NCBI RefSeq assembly: GCF_005938385.1
Contig: NZ_VCRA01000022.1
Span: forward strand, 52,831-116,830
From: Paenibacillus mesophilus
GTDB taxonomy: Bacteria; Bacillota; Bacilli; Paenibacillales; NBRC-103111
Reading direction: 5' to 3'
Length of the DNA: 64,000 bases
The position numbers and the translations under genes are program-made. Below the pieces are notes generated by a model. It worked only from the letters and a program-made list of their open reading frames with translations, was not told the origin of the DNA and ran no database searches. This document shows positions 32,991 to 42,728 of this stretch, piece by piece (the first letter of the stretch is position 1; every line of letters begins with the position of its first letter).

Positions 32991-35051
32991 TCACCCTTTG
33001 AACCGCTTGATCAGCTCGGCGCTGAACGCGTCCTCGAGCCCGCTGAACAGTTCCGTCCGAATGCGCATGGCGACCGCATCGACGAACCCGCCGCCGACGA
33101 TTTCCGCGAGCAGCTCGTAATCGTCGAAGCAGTATTCCTGGATGAGCGGAATGATCTCGAGCTCGTACACTTCTCTAAGCTCGGACAGCGAGGCGAGTGC
33201 CTGCCCGTCCTTCATCATGTAAGCATGGCCGATCTGCTTGTCGCGTCCTTGGGTGCGGACGAGCGCTTCGTTCAACGACTGCAAAATCGCCCCCGGGCTC
33301 AAGCCGAGAATATCGATCTCCTCTTGGAGCAGGTCGTACCGGGGCATGCATTCGATGAACGCAAACCGCCGCTTCAATGCCGCATCCATCATCTTGATGC
33401 TCCGGTCGGACGTATTCATCGTGGCGATGATGAGCACGTTCGGGGGGATCGCGAAGCTTTCTTTGCTTTGCGGCAGCCGCAGCGTTACCCCGCGCTTGTC
33501 TTTCTCCAGCAGCGTAATGATTTCCCCGAAAATTTTCGGCACGTTGCCGCGGTTCAGCTCGTCGATGATCAAATAGTGCGGAATGTGCGGGCTCGCTTGG
33601 GCGCGTGCGCACAGCTGCGCGAATATTCCTTTCTCCAGAGCGAACGATACCGACCCGCTCGATTCCGCCCCCGGCTTGTACCCTTCGATAAAATCCTCAT
33701 AGTTGAACGAAGGATGGAACGTGACCATTTCCATATAGGCCTCGCCCCTGACACCGTCATGACCGGCCTTGCTCCGCTTCCATTCGATATACCGGCGGGC
33801 CGTATACGTTTTGCCGGTTCCGGGGGGACCGTACAGGATGCATTGGCCTTTGCGGTCCAGCGCCTGCTCCAGCTTGCCGAAGAAGCTTTCCTCCTGCGGG
33901 GCGAAAGAGTGCTCCTCCACTCCGGAATCGATTGCGGACGCGTCGGAAACGGCATTTTTCCATTCGTTCACCTGCTTCTTGGACAGCTCGTATACCGTCT
34001 TCATCGGCCAATAGGACTGCGGCTGTATTTCGAGAGGAGGGTCGAACACCAAGTCCCAGCTGACGGCCGCCGTATGCCGGTGCGACTCCAGCTCCGGTCT
34101 GAACGCATAGCCTTGCCCCGTCACCGTGCCGATCGCCAATATATGCGACTTCCCTTTATTCGCCACGATTTGGTCGCCCGGCTTCAGATTGTAAAACTGC
34201 CACAGCTCGTTCGCCTTCTCCGTATTTTTGCTCGCCGTCGACTGATACCCTTTGCCGTGGAAGGCGTTTTTGAATTCCTCGTAGTCCGGATACTGCGTCA
34301 AATCGCCCATCTCGTCCCAGCCGACCGCGATGTAGCCGTCCTGCTTGCAGGCGGGCCACAGCTTGGCGTCTTCGCCGGGCGATACTTTGAAAAACTTTTC
34401 TTCCGGCAAGTACGTCCCGTAAAGAAAATCTTTGATCTTGACCGGATGCCAGTCTTCCAAAGGACCGACCGATTTGACGGTTTGCGCAAGCAGGCGGTTC
34501 GTCTCCATGCTGTCCTTCCCGGCCCACTGCTCCTTCGGTACGCCGAGCGCCTCGAGAAAGAAACGCAAATGATCAAGCAAATAGATCGGCAGAAACAGAT
34601 GCGGGTGATACATGAACAACAGCTTGCCCCGCACCATATTCGCCCGGCTCATGTAGCTGCCCGCATCGAGCTCCCCGTACGGCTCCCGGTCGTAGAGCGA
34701 CAGCAGCGATATCATGTCGCTGCGCAGCTTCTGCCATACTTCGCTGACGGACGTTTCGCCCGAAGGGATTTTCCAATCGCCGTCCTTCTTGCTGTAGTAA
34801 ATAATATGCTTGGCGGCGTTGCCCCCCTTGATGCTGCCCAAGGGGAGCGTGTTGAATTCGAGCCACCACGAGAAAGACTCTCCCTGTCTGCCGAGCGCGT
34901 AAGCTTCCAGCGGAAGATGGGCCAGCTCGCTCCGCGGAAACCGCAGCATGAATTGTTCATGAAGGCTGATGGCCGCCTCAAGCTTCCGGTTGTCATATTT
35001 TTTGTCGAACTGCTCGATCTGCTGGAATAGCTGCTGCTGTTGCTGTGTCAT
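32991..35051 (-). CDS. EVE-domain McrB-like AAA+ GTPase
   Basis: ATG 35051 has GAGAGGAA upstream; the product is 686 residues. Residues ~220-340 look like an EVE/PUA-type modified-base reader (LWPACKQDGYIAVGWDEMGD; GDQIVANKGKSHILAIGTV). The AAA+ motor follows: Walker A YGPPGTGKTY (~408), the McrB-type Walker B IIDELNRGN (~495) and ATMNTSDRS (~545). The N-terminal ~200 residues are helical and unassigned. McrB proteins read modified cytosine and form hexamers that activate McrC. The gene lies 37 bp after the helicase-nuclease stop and overlaps or touches the McrC-like gene. Modification specificity cannot be read from the sequence. Confidence 0.88.
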   Translation of the reverse strand: MTQQQQQLFQQIEQFDKKYDNRKLEAAISLHEQFMLRFPRSELAHLPLEAYALGRQGESFSWWLEFNTLPLGSIKGGNAAKHIIYYSKKDGDWKIPSGETSVSEVWQKLRSDMISLLSLYDREPYGELDAGSYMSRANMVRGKLLFMYHPHLFLPIYLLDHLRFFLEALGVPKEQWAGKDSMETNRLLAQTVKSVGPLEDWHPVKIKDFLYGTYLPEEKFFKVSPGEDAKLWPACKQDGYIAVGWDEMGDLTQYPDYEEFKNAFHGKGYQSTASKNTEKANELWQFYNLKPGDQIVANKGKSHILAIGTVTGQGYAFRPELESHRHTAAVSWDLVFDPPLEIQPQSYWPMKTVYELSKKQVNEWKNAVSDASAIDSGVEEHSFAPQEESFFGKLEQALDRKGQCILYGPPGTGKTYTARRYIEWKRSKAGHDGVRGEAYMEMVTFHPSFNYEDFIEGYKPGAESSGSVSFALEKGIFAQLCARAQASPHIPHYLIIDELNRGNVPKIFGEIITLLEKDKRGVTLRLPQSKESFAIPPNVLIIATMNTSDRSIKMMDAALKRRFAFIECMPRYDLLQEEIDILGLSPGAILQSLNEALVRTQGRDKQIGHAYMMKDGQALASLSELREVYELEIIPLIQEYCFDDYELLAEIVGGGFVDAVAMRIRTELFSGLEDAFSAELIKRFKG

Positions 35052-35088
35052 CTTGTGCAAATTCCTCTCGTCTAGGGTATGAAGGGAT

Positions 35089-38000
35089 TCAGCGCCCCAA
35101 AGGCACATACTTGCCTGTACTCGTAAAATAAAGCCCGGCTTCCTTGACGCGAAAGCCGAACGACCGCTCCCACTCGCGGGCGTAGGCGATTACTTGCGGC
35201 TTATAGAAGCGGACGAAGCCCGGCTCGCGGCGCTCGTCGATCAGATCGGTCTTGAAATCGACGATCACCCAGCCGTCCTCTTCCTCGAACAGGAAGTCGA
35301 TGACTCCTCTGACGAAGACGGTGCGAACGGTACTCCGCCCCGCCGCCGAAGGGAAAGCCGCTCCCGAAGCGGCGGCCTCGGTGGCAGCGTCCCCCTCCGC
35401 CGGGCCGAACGCCTGCAGCTCCTCGGGCGTTCGCCGGATCATCACCGCAGCCTCGTGCAGCCTCCGCTTGGCCGCCATCGCCCGCCGCCACAGACCGCTG
35501 TCCGCGAGCTGCCGAAGCACGGCCCAAGCGGCCTCGGCGCCGCCTCCGCCCAATCCTTCCCTTGCGGCCAGCATCGCCACATAGTCTCGAAGCATCTCTC
35601 CGGCTTTACCACTTCCCATCGCTTCCACGCCTTCGTGCACGACCGTGCCGAATGCCATCCCTCTTCCTTCGCCGGACCATTCCGGAACGTCTCCTGCCTC
35701 TTTGGTCAACCGGGTTACGGACAGGCGGGCATAAGTCGGACCGGCCGCGCGTTCGAGAGCCAGCGTTCTGGCATCGGCTGCATCGGCCAAATCCGGGTCG
35801 CCTTCGTACGGCTCCGGCCGCCACATTAGCGAGCCGGCCGCCTCCAGCTCCGGCGTATGCTCCATTCCCGTCATCAAAGCGGTCCACGGGCATTTGGCCG
35901 GCTGCCCCGGATACAGGCTGACGACCAGCAGCTGCTTGGCGCGGGTTGCGGCGACGTACAGAAGCCGTTCCTTCTCCGCGTTCATGAAGGCGCGTTCTTT
36001 CTCGTTCCGTTCCGCCCATCCTACCGGTTGGGCTACCGTTTCATATACGTAATCGTACTTTTGGCGGGTTATCGTAAAATAGCCGACGGCCGGATGCCGC
36101 GAACGGTCGATATGCTGGGTCGCATCATGATCCGATTCGCCTGCCGGACAGGCGAGAAACACGACCGGAGCCTCAAGCCCCTTGGCCTTGTGCAAATTCA
36201 TGATGCGGACCGCCTGGCCGCCGCCGGCATGGACGCTCGACGTCTCCATCCCTTTATTCGTACACAGCTCCGCAAGGGACCGGGACAGCCCCGGCCAGCT
36301 AGCCGCAGTCCCGGTCTGCTCCTGCAGCAGCTGCAGCAGCTTGATGAGCGTGCCGGCCCGGGTCGTTCCCGCCTGACGCATAAGCGTTCCCGGCAAAACG
36401 GCCAAGTCGTCGACGATCCGATACAGCGCCGTCATGGCGGGCAGTGTACGAACGAAGCCTTCGTAATGTTGCAGCTTCGCAAGCGCGGACCATACCGGCA
36501 TCGCCTCGGCGGCGCAGCGGTCCCGATCCGGCAGCGATCGGAATTCGAACGGATGCCCCTCTTGCTTGTATGCGAACAATTCCTTGTCGCTTATGCCGAA
36601 CAGTTCTCCCTTCAACACGCCGAGCAGCGCCACCAAATCCGCCGGATCGGCCAAACAGGCGGCTAACTGAGCGAGAGCGTGCATTTCGACATACAGGACG
36701 GAGCTGCCCGACGTGTCGGACGGGATGCCCAGCATATCCAGCTGCTCCGCGTATAGATGAAGAAACTCCGTCGTCTTGAGCAAAATAAGGAAATCGTTCG
36801 GAACCGCCCGGCGTAACGCCGCCTCCCCGCGCGCCCCATTCTCCTGAATGTGCAGCCGGCCTTCCCCGCACGCCCAGGCGATCCATTGCGCCACCTTTCG
36901 CGCGTCCGCCAACGCGACCGCCTGCTTGCCTCCCGGCGTTTTCGCGTGAGACAGCGTGAAGATGCCGTGCGCGGCCCGTTTTCCCCCTCGGGGATTGGCG
37001 GCTTGCGTCTCCATACGGACGAATGCGGCCTGCTCCTCGGTCGCCTTCGCCGGGAAGCGGGAGCCGAACTGGTAGTTGACGAAGTCGCCGATCGCATGCA
37101 CCGAACGGAAATTCGCGTTCAATTGCAGCACTTCGCCGCATCCCGCGATCTTCTCCTTCACCTCGTTATAGAGAGAAATGTCCGCCCTGCGGAACCGGTA
37201 TATGGACTGTTTCGGGTCGCCCACGATGAACAAAGAGCCCGGCCGCGGCGTCAACTGCCGCCAATCCCGCTCGTCCGGGTCCTCTCCTTCACCGGTTAGC
37301 AGGAACATCATCTCCGCTTGAACCGGGTCCGTGTCCTGAAATTCGTCAACGAGCACAATCCGGTGACGGCCGGCGAAATAACGGCGCGCCTCGGGGTAGT
37401 CCCGCAGCAGGGCGGTCGCTTTCCCAAGCAAATCCTGGAAGCTGAGCAGCCCGAGCTCCCGCCTTCTTCGCTCGCAATAGTTCACCGCGGGCAGGACGAA
37501 GCGAATGAGCTGCGGATACAAATATTCGCGCCACGACCTCAGAAACGGAAACAGTACGGATATTTGCCATTCATGAAACGCCTGCTTGAACTCGCGGGCT
37601 TTGCCGCCGTCCGTCCAGCGATTCTGCGTAACCTCCAGCCGTTTGTCGAACGCCTGCGCCAGCTGCAGCACGCTGCGGTCGTCGTCCCAGCCGAGCAGAC
37701 GCTCCAGCCGCTTCGTCATGCGCAGCAGCGCTTGCAGCACATCCCACCCTTTCTCCGGCTCGTTGTCCGGAACGTAAGCGTAAGCTTCGTCCACAAGCGG
37801 CGCGAGCGACAGCCGGATCAGGTCGAAGTCCGGACGGGGACAGTCCTCGGTAACGACGTGAACGTCGCTGAACATCGACACCCGGTCGTATACGTCCTTC
37901 AATGTAACGACGTCGAGCCCGTCGTCCAGCAGCTCCCCCAGCGCTCCGTTCTCGCCGCGCTCCTCCAATTGCAGCAAATATTCGTCCCAGCACCTGTCCC

Positions 38001-38412
38001 GGAACCGCTTCTCTTCCTCTTCGTCCAACTCGGCGAACGCGGGGTCCAGCCCCGCTTCCATCGGCCTTTCCCGCAGCATGCCGCCGCAGAAAGAATGGAT
38101 CGTTCCGATCGAACAGCCGTCGAGCCGCTCCAGCGCCGCCGCGAGCCTCGTATGCTCGGCGTCGGCGGCCGCGCTTTGCAGGGACCGTTCCAGCTCGAGG
38201 CGAAACCGTTCCTTCAGCTCGTCGGCCGCCTTATTCGTAAACGTAATAGCCGCGATCCGGTCGATCTCCGCCGCTCCGGTACGAATGAGCGCCGTCATGC
38301 GTCCGACGAGCCCGGTCGTTTTGCCCGAGCCCGCCCCGGCCTCGACCATGAAAGTCGTGCCGAGCTCCGTCATGATTCGCTCCCGCGCCTGTGCATCGCC
38401 AGTCTTAGTCAA
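35089..38412 (-). CDS. UvrD-type helicase with C-terminal PD-(D/E)XK nuclease (AddA-like)
   Basis: I place the start at TTG 38412: it overlaps the AddB-like stop, has GGAGG eight bases ahead, and includes the Q motif (GDAQARERI, Gln8). Motifs follow in superfamily-1A order: Walker A AGAGSGKTT (~25-33), ITFTNKAADELKER, LVDEFQDTD (~354), GDPKQSIYRFR (~402), NLHKAKGLEAPVV (~740) and VAATRAKQ (~820). The C-terminus carries a nuclease core: VRGVIDFLF and WVIVDFKTD (~1040-1055). The 1107-residue protein is shorter than typical AddA. It pairs with the upstream Fe-S nuclease. The pair may be a second AddAB-type complex for defence or repair rather than the housekeeping one. Confidence 0.9.
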   Translation of the reverse strand: MTKTGDAQARERIMTELGTTFMVEAGAGSGKTTGLVGRMTALIRTGAAEIDRIAAITFTNKAADELKERFRLELERSLQSAAADAEHTRLAAALERLDGCSIGTIHSFCGGMLRERPMEAGLDPAFAELDEEEEKRFRDRCWDEYLLQLEERGENGALGELLDDGLDVVTLKDVYDRVSMFSDVHVVTEDCPRPDFDLIRLSLAPLVDEAYAYVPDNEPEKGWDVLQALLRMTKRLERLLGWDDDRSVLQLAQAFDKRLEVTQNRWTDGGKAREFKQAFHEWQISVLFPFLRSWREYLYPQLIRFVLPAVNYCERRRRELGLLSFQDLLGKATALLRDYPEARRYFAGRHRIVLVDEFQDTDPVQAEMMFLLTGEGEDPDERDWRQLTPRPGSLFIVGDPKQSIYRFRRADISLYNEVKEKIAGCGEVLQLNANFRSVHAIGDFVNYQFGSRFPAKATEEQAAFVRMETQAANPRGGKRAAHGIFTLSHAKTPGGKQAVALADARKVAQWIAWACGEGRLHIQENGARGEAALRRAVPNDFLILLKTTEFLHLYAEQLDMLGIPSDTSGSSVLYVEMHALAQLAACLADPADLVALLGVLKGELFGISDKELFAYKQEGHPFEFRSLPDRDRCAAEAMPVWSALAKLQHYEGFVRTLPAMTALYRIVDDLAVLPGTLMRQAGTTRAGTLIKLLQLLQEQTGTAASWPGLSRSLAELCTNKGMETSSVHAGGGQAVRIMNLHKAKGLEAPVVFLACPAGESDHDATQHIDRSRHPAVGYFTITRQKYDYVYETVAQPVGWAERNEKERAFMNAEKERLLYVAATRAKQLLVVSLYPGQPAKCPWTALMTGMEHTPELEAAGSLMWRPEPYEGDPDLADAADARTLALERAAGPTYARLSVTRLTKEAGDVPEWSGEGRGMAFGTVVHEGVEAMGSGKAGEMLRDYVAMLAAREGLGGGGAEAAWAVLRQLADSGLWRRAMAAKRRLHEAAVMIRRTPEELQAFGPAEGDAATEAAASGAAFPSAAGRSTVRTVFVRGVIDFLFEEEDGWVIVDFKTDLIDERREPGFVRFYKPQVIAYAREWERSFGFRVKEAGLYFTSTGKYVPLGR

Positions 38413-41329
38413 TCGCCTCAACCTCCAGCAAATGCCGCAGCGCATCCGAATTAGCGGGGGCGTTCCGTTTAACCGCCATCCGTTCGGCTTGCGCTCCGCA
38501 CACAACGTTGTAGTCGCACCTTCTGCAGCGCGATGCGTCCCCCGTCGGGACGAACAGCCCCCGTTCCATCGACGCAAGCAGGCTGCGCACGACTTGCGCC
38601 GGCTCCTGTCGCTTGTTCTGGACCCGGACCACTTCGCGGCCTGCACCTTTCATCGTCGGGAATATATAGGCCGATTCGGTTACGCGCGCCTCCGCGTCGA
38701 TACCGGTCAAGCGGAGCCACTGCTCCGCCGCGGCCGCGTACAACGCATGCTGAAGCTGCGTCCCGCCGGCGAAGAAGGCGTTGTCCCTGTATTTGCTCGA
38801 GCTCCCGGTCTTGTAGTCGATAATCCGGTATTCGTGCGGGGCCGTTTCGTCGATCCGATCGACGAAGCCTTTCAGCCGCAAGCTCAGCTCTTCGCCGAGC
38901 CGCACTTCCATCGGCTTGCCGTCAATCGACAGCTCCTGCTCGAAAAATCGCGGACGGGACGAACGCTTCAGTTCCTCCTTGAAGAACAGCTCGACATCGT
39001 CGCGGATTTCCAGACATTCCTTCCGTAAGATGTGTGCGCTCGGCGCCGGAATCGACCTCTCGTAATCCGCGATTGCAATGTCGGTGATGGATTCCAGCAT
39101 CGCCGCGTCATGCTTGGGGACATCGCTCCCGCCGTTCGTCACGGTCCGCATATATTCGTAGAATATACGGTGCAGCATATTTCCCCGCTCCGTCGGCTGC
39201 AACCACTTCGTCCGCTCGAACTCCGCCCCGTCCTTCGGCCATAAGCCGAGCACGTAGCCGTAGTAATACTTCTGCGGGCATTCCGCATAACGTTCGAGCT
39301 GGCTGGCGCTGATCGAGCGTTTGTGCCGTTCTCGCCAATGAACGTCCCAACGCTCGCCGCTTACGACCCCGTCGTACTCCGAGACGGCGGCTTGCTCCCG
39401 CAATGCGGCAGCCGTCCCGGCTTTACGCATCGACGGCTTCGCCCGCTCCATCGCCGCTCTCCCGTCCTTCCACCTGCCGGACCGATCGGACAGCGCGTTC
39501 GTCCAAGCTTCGCCTTCATCGAGCGCGAACGCCCCATTCGCCCCCCAGTAGCCTGCCGGTTGGCCGAGCGCCGTCCGCAGCTCGGAGAAATCCGCAGCCG
39601 GAAGTCCGCTTCCAATGCGGAATAGATGAAGCAGCTCGAACGCGGGACTCGCGGACTTCCCGTCCGACAAGCTGTAGGAGCAGTAGCTGAACGTAACCCG
39701 CCCCCGGATCGCGCCGATTCGCGAATAGCGGGAATTGCGCGCGCGCTTCGCAAGCTCGCCGGACGTCGGCAAATACGGACTGATCTTGACGCGCTCTTCA
39801 TCGAGCAGAACGGGATTTTGCCTCGCGGCCGTCGCCCAGCTGCGTTCGTCAGCGCCAATCACGTACGTGTTGTCCCTTCCGCTCCATCCCGCTCCCGACA
39901 GCGATGCGACATGCACCGCACCCGGAACCGGCATAGGGGAGGTTCGCACCCGTATACCCGCAAGAGCCGCCTTCGCGTAACGGACAGCCTGCTCCATCGC
40001 CATATCCGAGACTTCTTCCGGCAAGCCGCGCAGCGATTCGCCCGCCTTTTTCACTGCGGCTCGCACCGCGCTCTCCTGCTCATCCGGCGAGTTCGCAAAC
40101 CGGTCTAGAAAGCGCGCAAGCCAATCCAGCAGCAGCCGCGGGCTCCACGCATCGCCGTCCGACAGCGGCGTGAACAGCTCGCGGAACAGGCCGTACAGCG
40201 TTCTCTTCAGCTCCGCGTCCTTATCCGCCGCCTGCACCTGCCGCGGGTCGAGCAGAAGCAAGTAACGCTCCTTGCCCCAGCCGATCCCGCAAGTCTCCAA
40301 CACGCGAATCCACTCCGACGCGGGTACGTCTTCCCCCAAGCTGCGAAACGAGATGACCCCTTCGCGCAGCATATCGCACAATAGACGGACGGGGCAGCCG
40401 CCCTCGAGCCAATCGAGCGCCTGCAGCGCCGCCCTCCCCGTTCCGGAAAATTCGATCGGAAGCCCTTCGGCGAACGTACAGGGTACATCCAGCAGCGAGG
40501 CGACGGAATGGACGATTCCAGCCGCTTCGTTATAGTCGGAAGCCGCGATTTCCGTCCGGTCGAGCGGCGTACCGCTTGCGAGCAGCCGCCGGAATACTTC
40601 ACGGACTTCAGCCGTGGCCCCCACGGCATGGAACTGCTCCGACTCCTTCGCCGGAAAGCCGGACTCCGGGTGAAGAAACGGCAAAGGGTCCGGGTACACG
40701 AGGAGACGGCCGCCGGCGATCCGCTCGAGCAGCAGCGATTCGTAGCGGGTAGCGTTCTGCACCAGCGATTCGCCGATCAAATACACGGCGTCGTCGGACT
40801 CCTCCCCGATATGCGGGAGCACGCCTGCGAAGTCGACCAGCGCATGACGCTCCAAATACCGCTCGTATCGGGCCAGAAGCTCCCGCACATACCGGCCTTT
40901 GCGCTCATCCACGAAAGCATCGGCCGCAAGCGTCTCCGCCCGGACCGCCGCTTCCCTCAGCCCGGTTACCGCCTCATGGACGAGGCGGACGGTTCCCGGC
41001 GTCAGCAGCTCGCCGGTCATATAAGGATCGGGCAGCTTCGCAAGCTGTCCCATCAGGTGATGTACAATCCAGAAAGTCGTATCGCGGCCGGCGAATTGCA
41101 GGCCTTGGCGAAACAGACCGAACTCCGCCTCCCGAAGCGCGAGAGCGGCCATCGTTTGCACCTCGGCCAGCAGCACCTGTCCGTACCGCCCGCATATTTG
41201 CTCGAGAAGCATATTCCCTGCGGCGAAATGATCGCAGATCAGCACCTTCCGGCTGAGCGGATGCCGCTGCAGCAGCTCGTGAACATTCCGTACGAGGTCG
41301 TGAGCCACGGAAAATCCCAACCTTTCCAC
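38405..41329 (-). CDS. AddB-like PD-(D/E)XK nuclease with predicted 4Fe-4S cluster
   Basis: This 974-residue protein has a PD-(D/E)XK core near the C-terminus: LKGFVDRID (~821) and YRIIDYKTGS (~833). The AddB-type iron-sulphur arrangement is present: a lone Cys in YAECPQKYYYGY (~685) plus C-x2-C-x5-C in RCRRCDYNVVCG (~936). The N-terminal ~600 residues look like a degenerate helicase; no intact Walker A is seen. The start is probably GTG 41329, although a GTG seven codons in (41308) is possible. It is the first gene of a four-gene unit with the helicase, EVE-McrB-like and McrC-like genes. A LexA-like box and a perfect palindrome lie 150-180 bp upstream. Confidence 0.88.
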   Translation of the reverse strand: MERLGFSVAHDLVRNVHELLQRHPLSRKVLICDHFAAGNMLLEQICGRYGQVLLAEVQTMAALALREAEFGLFRQGLQFAGRDTTFWIVHHLMGQLAKLPDPYMTGELLTPGTVRLVHEAVTGLREAAVRAETLAADAFVDERKGRYVRELLARYERYLERHALVDFAGVLPHIGEESDDAVYLIGESLVQNATRYESLLLERIAGGRLLVYPDPLPFLHPESGFPAKESEQFHAVGATAEVREVFRRLLASGTPLDRTEIAASDYNEAAGIVHSVASLLDVPCTFAEGLPIEFSGTGRAALQALDWLEGGCPVRLLCDMLREGVISFRSLGEDVPASEWIRVLETCGIGWGKERYLLLLDPRQVQAADKDAELKRTLYGLFRELFTPLSDGDAWSPRLLLDWLARFLDRFANSPDEQESAVRAAVKKAGESLRGLPEEVSDMAMEQAVRYAKAALAGIRVRTSPMPVPGAVHVASLSGAGWSGRDNTYVIGADERSWATAARQNPVLLDEERVKISPYLPTSGELAKRARNSRYSRIGAIRGRVTFSYCSYSLSDGKSASPAFELLHLFRIGSGLPAADFSELRTALGQPAGYWGANGAFALDEGEAWTNALSDRSGRWKDGRAAMERAKPSMRKAGTAAALREQAAVSEYDGVVSGERWDVHWRERHKRSISASQLERYAECPQKYYYGYVLGLWPKDGAEFERTKWLQPTERGNMLHRIFYEYMRTVTNGGSDVPKHDAAMLESITDIAIADYERSIPAPSAHILRKECLEIRDDVELFFKEELKRSSRPRFFEQELSIDGKPMEVRLGEELSLRLKGFVDRIDETAPHEYRIIDYKTGSSSKYRDNAFFAGGTQLQHALYAAAAEQWLRLTGIDAEARVTESAYIFPTMKGAGREVVRVQNKRQEPAQVVRSLLASMERGLFVPTGDASRCRRCDYNVVCGAQAERMAVKRNAPANSDALRHLLEVEAID

Positions 41330-41340
41330 TCGAATCTGCG

Positions 41341-41450
41341 CTTAAGGAACTGTCACGCAATTACTTACCGCGTATCCGACGCCTGTTCCCCTTCCTAACA
41401 AGAAGAAGCGAATCTCAGAGCAGATACGTTATTACGTGACCGTTCCTAAG
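41341..41450. repeat. 110-bp inverted repeat upstream of the AddB-like gene
   Basis: CTTAAGGAACTGTCACG (41341-41357) and CGTGACCGTTCCTAAG (41435-41450) are inverted copies with one gap and one mismatch. The similarity decays further in. It lies within the leader of the AddB-like operon; its function is unknown. Confidence 0.55.
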
Positions 41451-41477
41451 TCGTAAAAAGCATACCATCGCATAGGT

Positions 41478-41506
41478 GACAGCATGCTGTCTCGAACATA
41501 AGTTCG
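41478..41506. promoter_or_regulatory. Perfect 14-bp palindrome adjoining a LexA-like box
   Basis: GACAGCATGCTGTC (41478-41491) is a perfect palindrome, a good candidate operator for the neighbouring WYL regulator. Immediately next to it CGAACATAAGTTCG (41493-41506) matches the LexA box at all conserved arm positions. Both lie between the WYL gene and the AddB-like operon. Confidence 0.65.
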
Positions 41507-41515
41507 CGGCGGTTA

Positions 41516-42466
41516 TTATTGGTACAGTCGAACCCACTCCGCCAGCTGCTGCCTCAGGTTGTCTCTCGCGGATACGGGTTCGAGGATTTCGGCCGCGGGG
41601 CCGTACTGCATGACCCATTTCAGAAACTCCCGCTCGTTGTTGACCGTCACCTCGAAGATCAGGCTCCCGTCCCGCTGGTCTTTCATTCTCGGATGGACGA
41701 ACAGCTCCTCTTCGCGTATGTACCGGGCCACCTCCGGATTGAACCTCACTTTGAACGTCATGCTTTTGTCGCCGCGCTCGATCGACCACGTATTTTTCAA
41801 ATAGGACTTGATGTTGAAGTCGCCCATCTCGAAAGACTGTCCGGTCAGCTCCACCCGCTGGAAACGGCTGATGCGGAACGTGCGGATTTCCCCCTTCAGA
41901 TGGCAATAGCCGATCAAATAAAACCGCTGCTCGCGGGGCACCAAGTAGTACGGATCGATATGGCGCTCGGTCGTCTCGTTCCGATATTGCGTATGATATA
42001 TCGTATGAATCGTTTTCGTTTCCAGAATCGCCCGAATGATCGGCTGCAGGAAATTCGGGCTTTCCTGCCGGTAGGCGGGCGTTCCCATCTGGATGATGTC
42101 GGCGATATTGTCGATGATCGCGTTCTGATTCGATTTCTCCTTCAGATGGGTCGACATAATTTTGTTGTACGCCGTATCGAATCCCGGCGGCAGCTTGTCC
42201 CGGTCGATGACGGAAGGCAGCAGCGAGAAGACGAGCGCTTCCTGCTCCGTGAAATTGAGCGGATGGAGATAAAACTTCCCCATGAACCGGTATCCCGAAC
42301 CGCGCCGCTCATTCGTCACCGGAGCGATCAGACTGAGCGTATCCAGGTCGCGGTAGACGGTTCTGATATGGATGTCGCATTTCAAGGCCAGATCGGCCGC
42401 GGATATACCCGGATTCGCCTGAATCGCCTGGATGATGTTGAACAGCCGGATCACTTTGTCGATCAT
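41516..42466 (-). CDS. WYL-domain transcriptional regulator with N-terminal HTH
   Basis: The 316-residue protein has a DeoR/YafY-type winged helix (DKVIRLFNIIQAIQANPG; HIRTVYRDLDTLSL) and a WYL domain (RHIDPYYLVPREQRFYLIGY; FRISRFQRVEL) followed by a WCX-like C-terminus. WYL regulators sense nucleic-acid ligands and often control defence islands. It is encoded just upstream of the AddB/helicase/McrBC-like unit on the same strand, with a perfect palindrome in between. Its ATG overlaps the stop of a 57-residue ORF (ATGA), so it is translationally coupled to it. Confidence 0.9.
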   Translation of the reverse strand: MIDKVIRLFNIIQAIQANPGISAADLALKCDIHIRTVYRDLDTLSLIAPVTNERRGSGYRFMGKFYLHPLNFTEQEALVFSLLPSVIDRDKLPPGFDTAYNKIMSTHLKEKSNQNAIIDNIADIIQMGTPAYRQESPNFLQPIIRAILETKTIHTIYHTQYRNETTERHIDPYYLVPREQRFYLIGYCHLKGEIRTFRISRFQRVELTGQSFEMGDFNIKSYLKNTWSIERGDKSMTFKVRFNPEVARYIREEELFVHPRMKDQRDGSLIFEVTVNNEREFLKWVMQYGPAAEILEPVSARDNLRQQLAEWVRLYQ

Positions 42467-42636
42467 GACATTTCTCCCTGTAGGTTGTAAATTTTAGAAT
42501 CGTTTGGTTCTTTCGAACTATTTCTACAAGGAACTGCTTTTTCCTGCATAAATCGACGACTGTCTTGATCGAGCAGTGCATCTATGGTTGCGGGCGCAAG
42601 CCCCAGTTGTTTCATCATTTTTTTAACATCGATTGT
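42463..42636 (-). CDS. 57-residue ORF translationally coupled to the WYL regulator
   Basis: ATG 42636 has GAGGG five bases ahead. The product starts MTIDVKKMMKQLGLAPATID and continues with LLDQDSRRFMQEKAVP; it is basic at the start, soluble and probably helical. The stop overlaps the WYL start codon by four bases. A LexA-like site lies ~95 bp upstream. I do not recognise the family; it could be a leader or small effector of the WYL-controlled island. Confidence 0.55.
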   Translation of the reverse strand, partial: TIDVKKMMKQLGLAPATIDALLDQDSRRFMQEKAVPCRNSSKEPNDSKIYNLQGEMS

Positions 42637-42728
42637 CATATATTCCCTCAATTCTTTCATCCTTCCTCGAATAGAAATGACCTACATCCCATTTCAGGTT
42701 ACATTTTCCAAATGACACTAGGTTGTCT

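Noticed and set aside
31678..35051. CoCoNuT-type (coiled-coil nuclease tandem) McrBC locus
   Set aside because: The separate long coiled-coil and nuclease proteins expected for such loci are missing.
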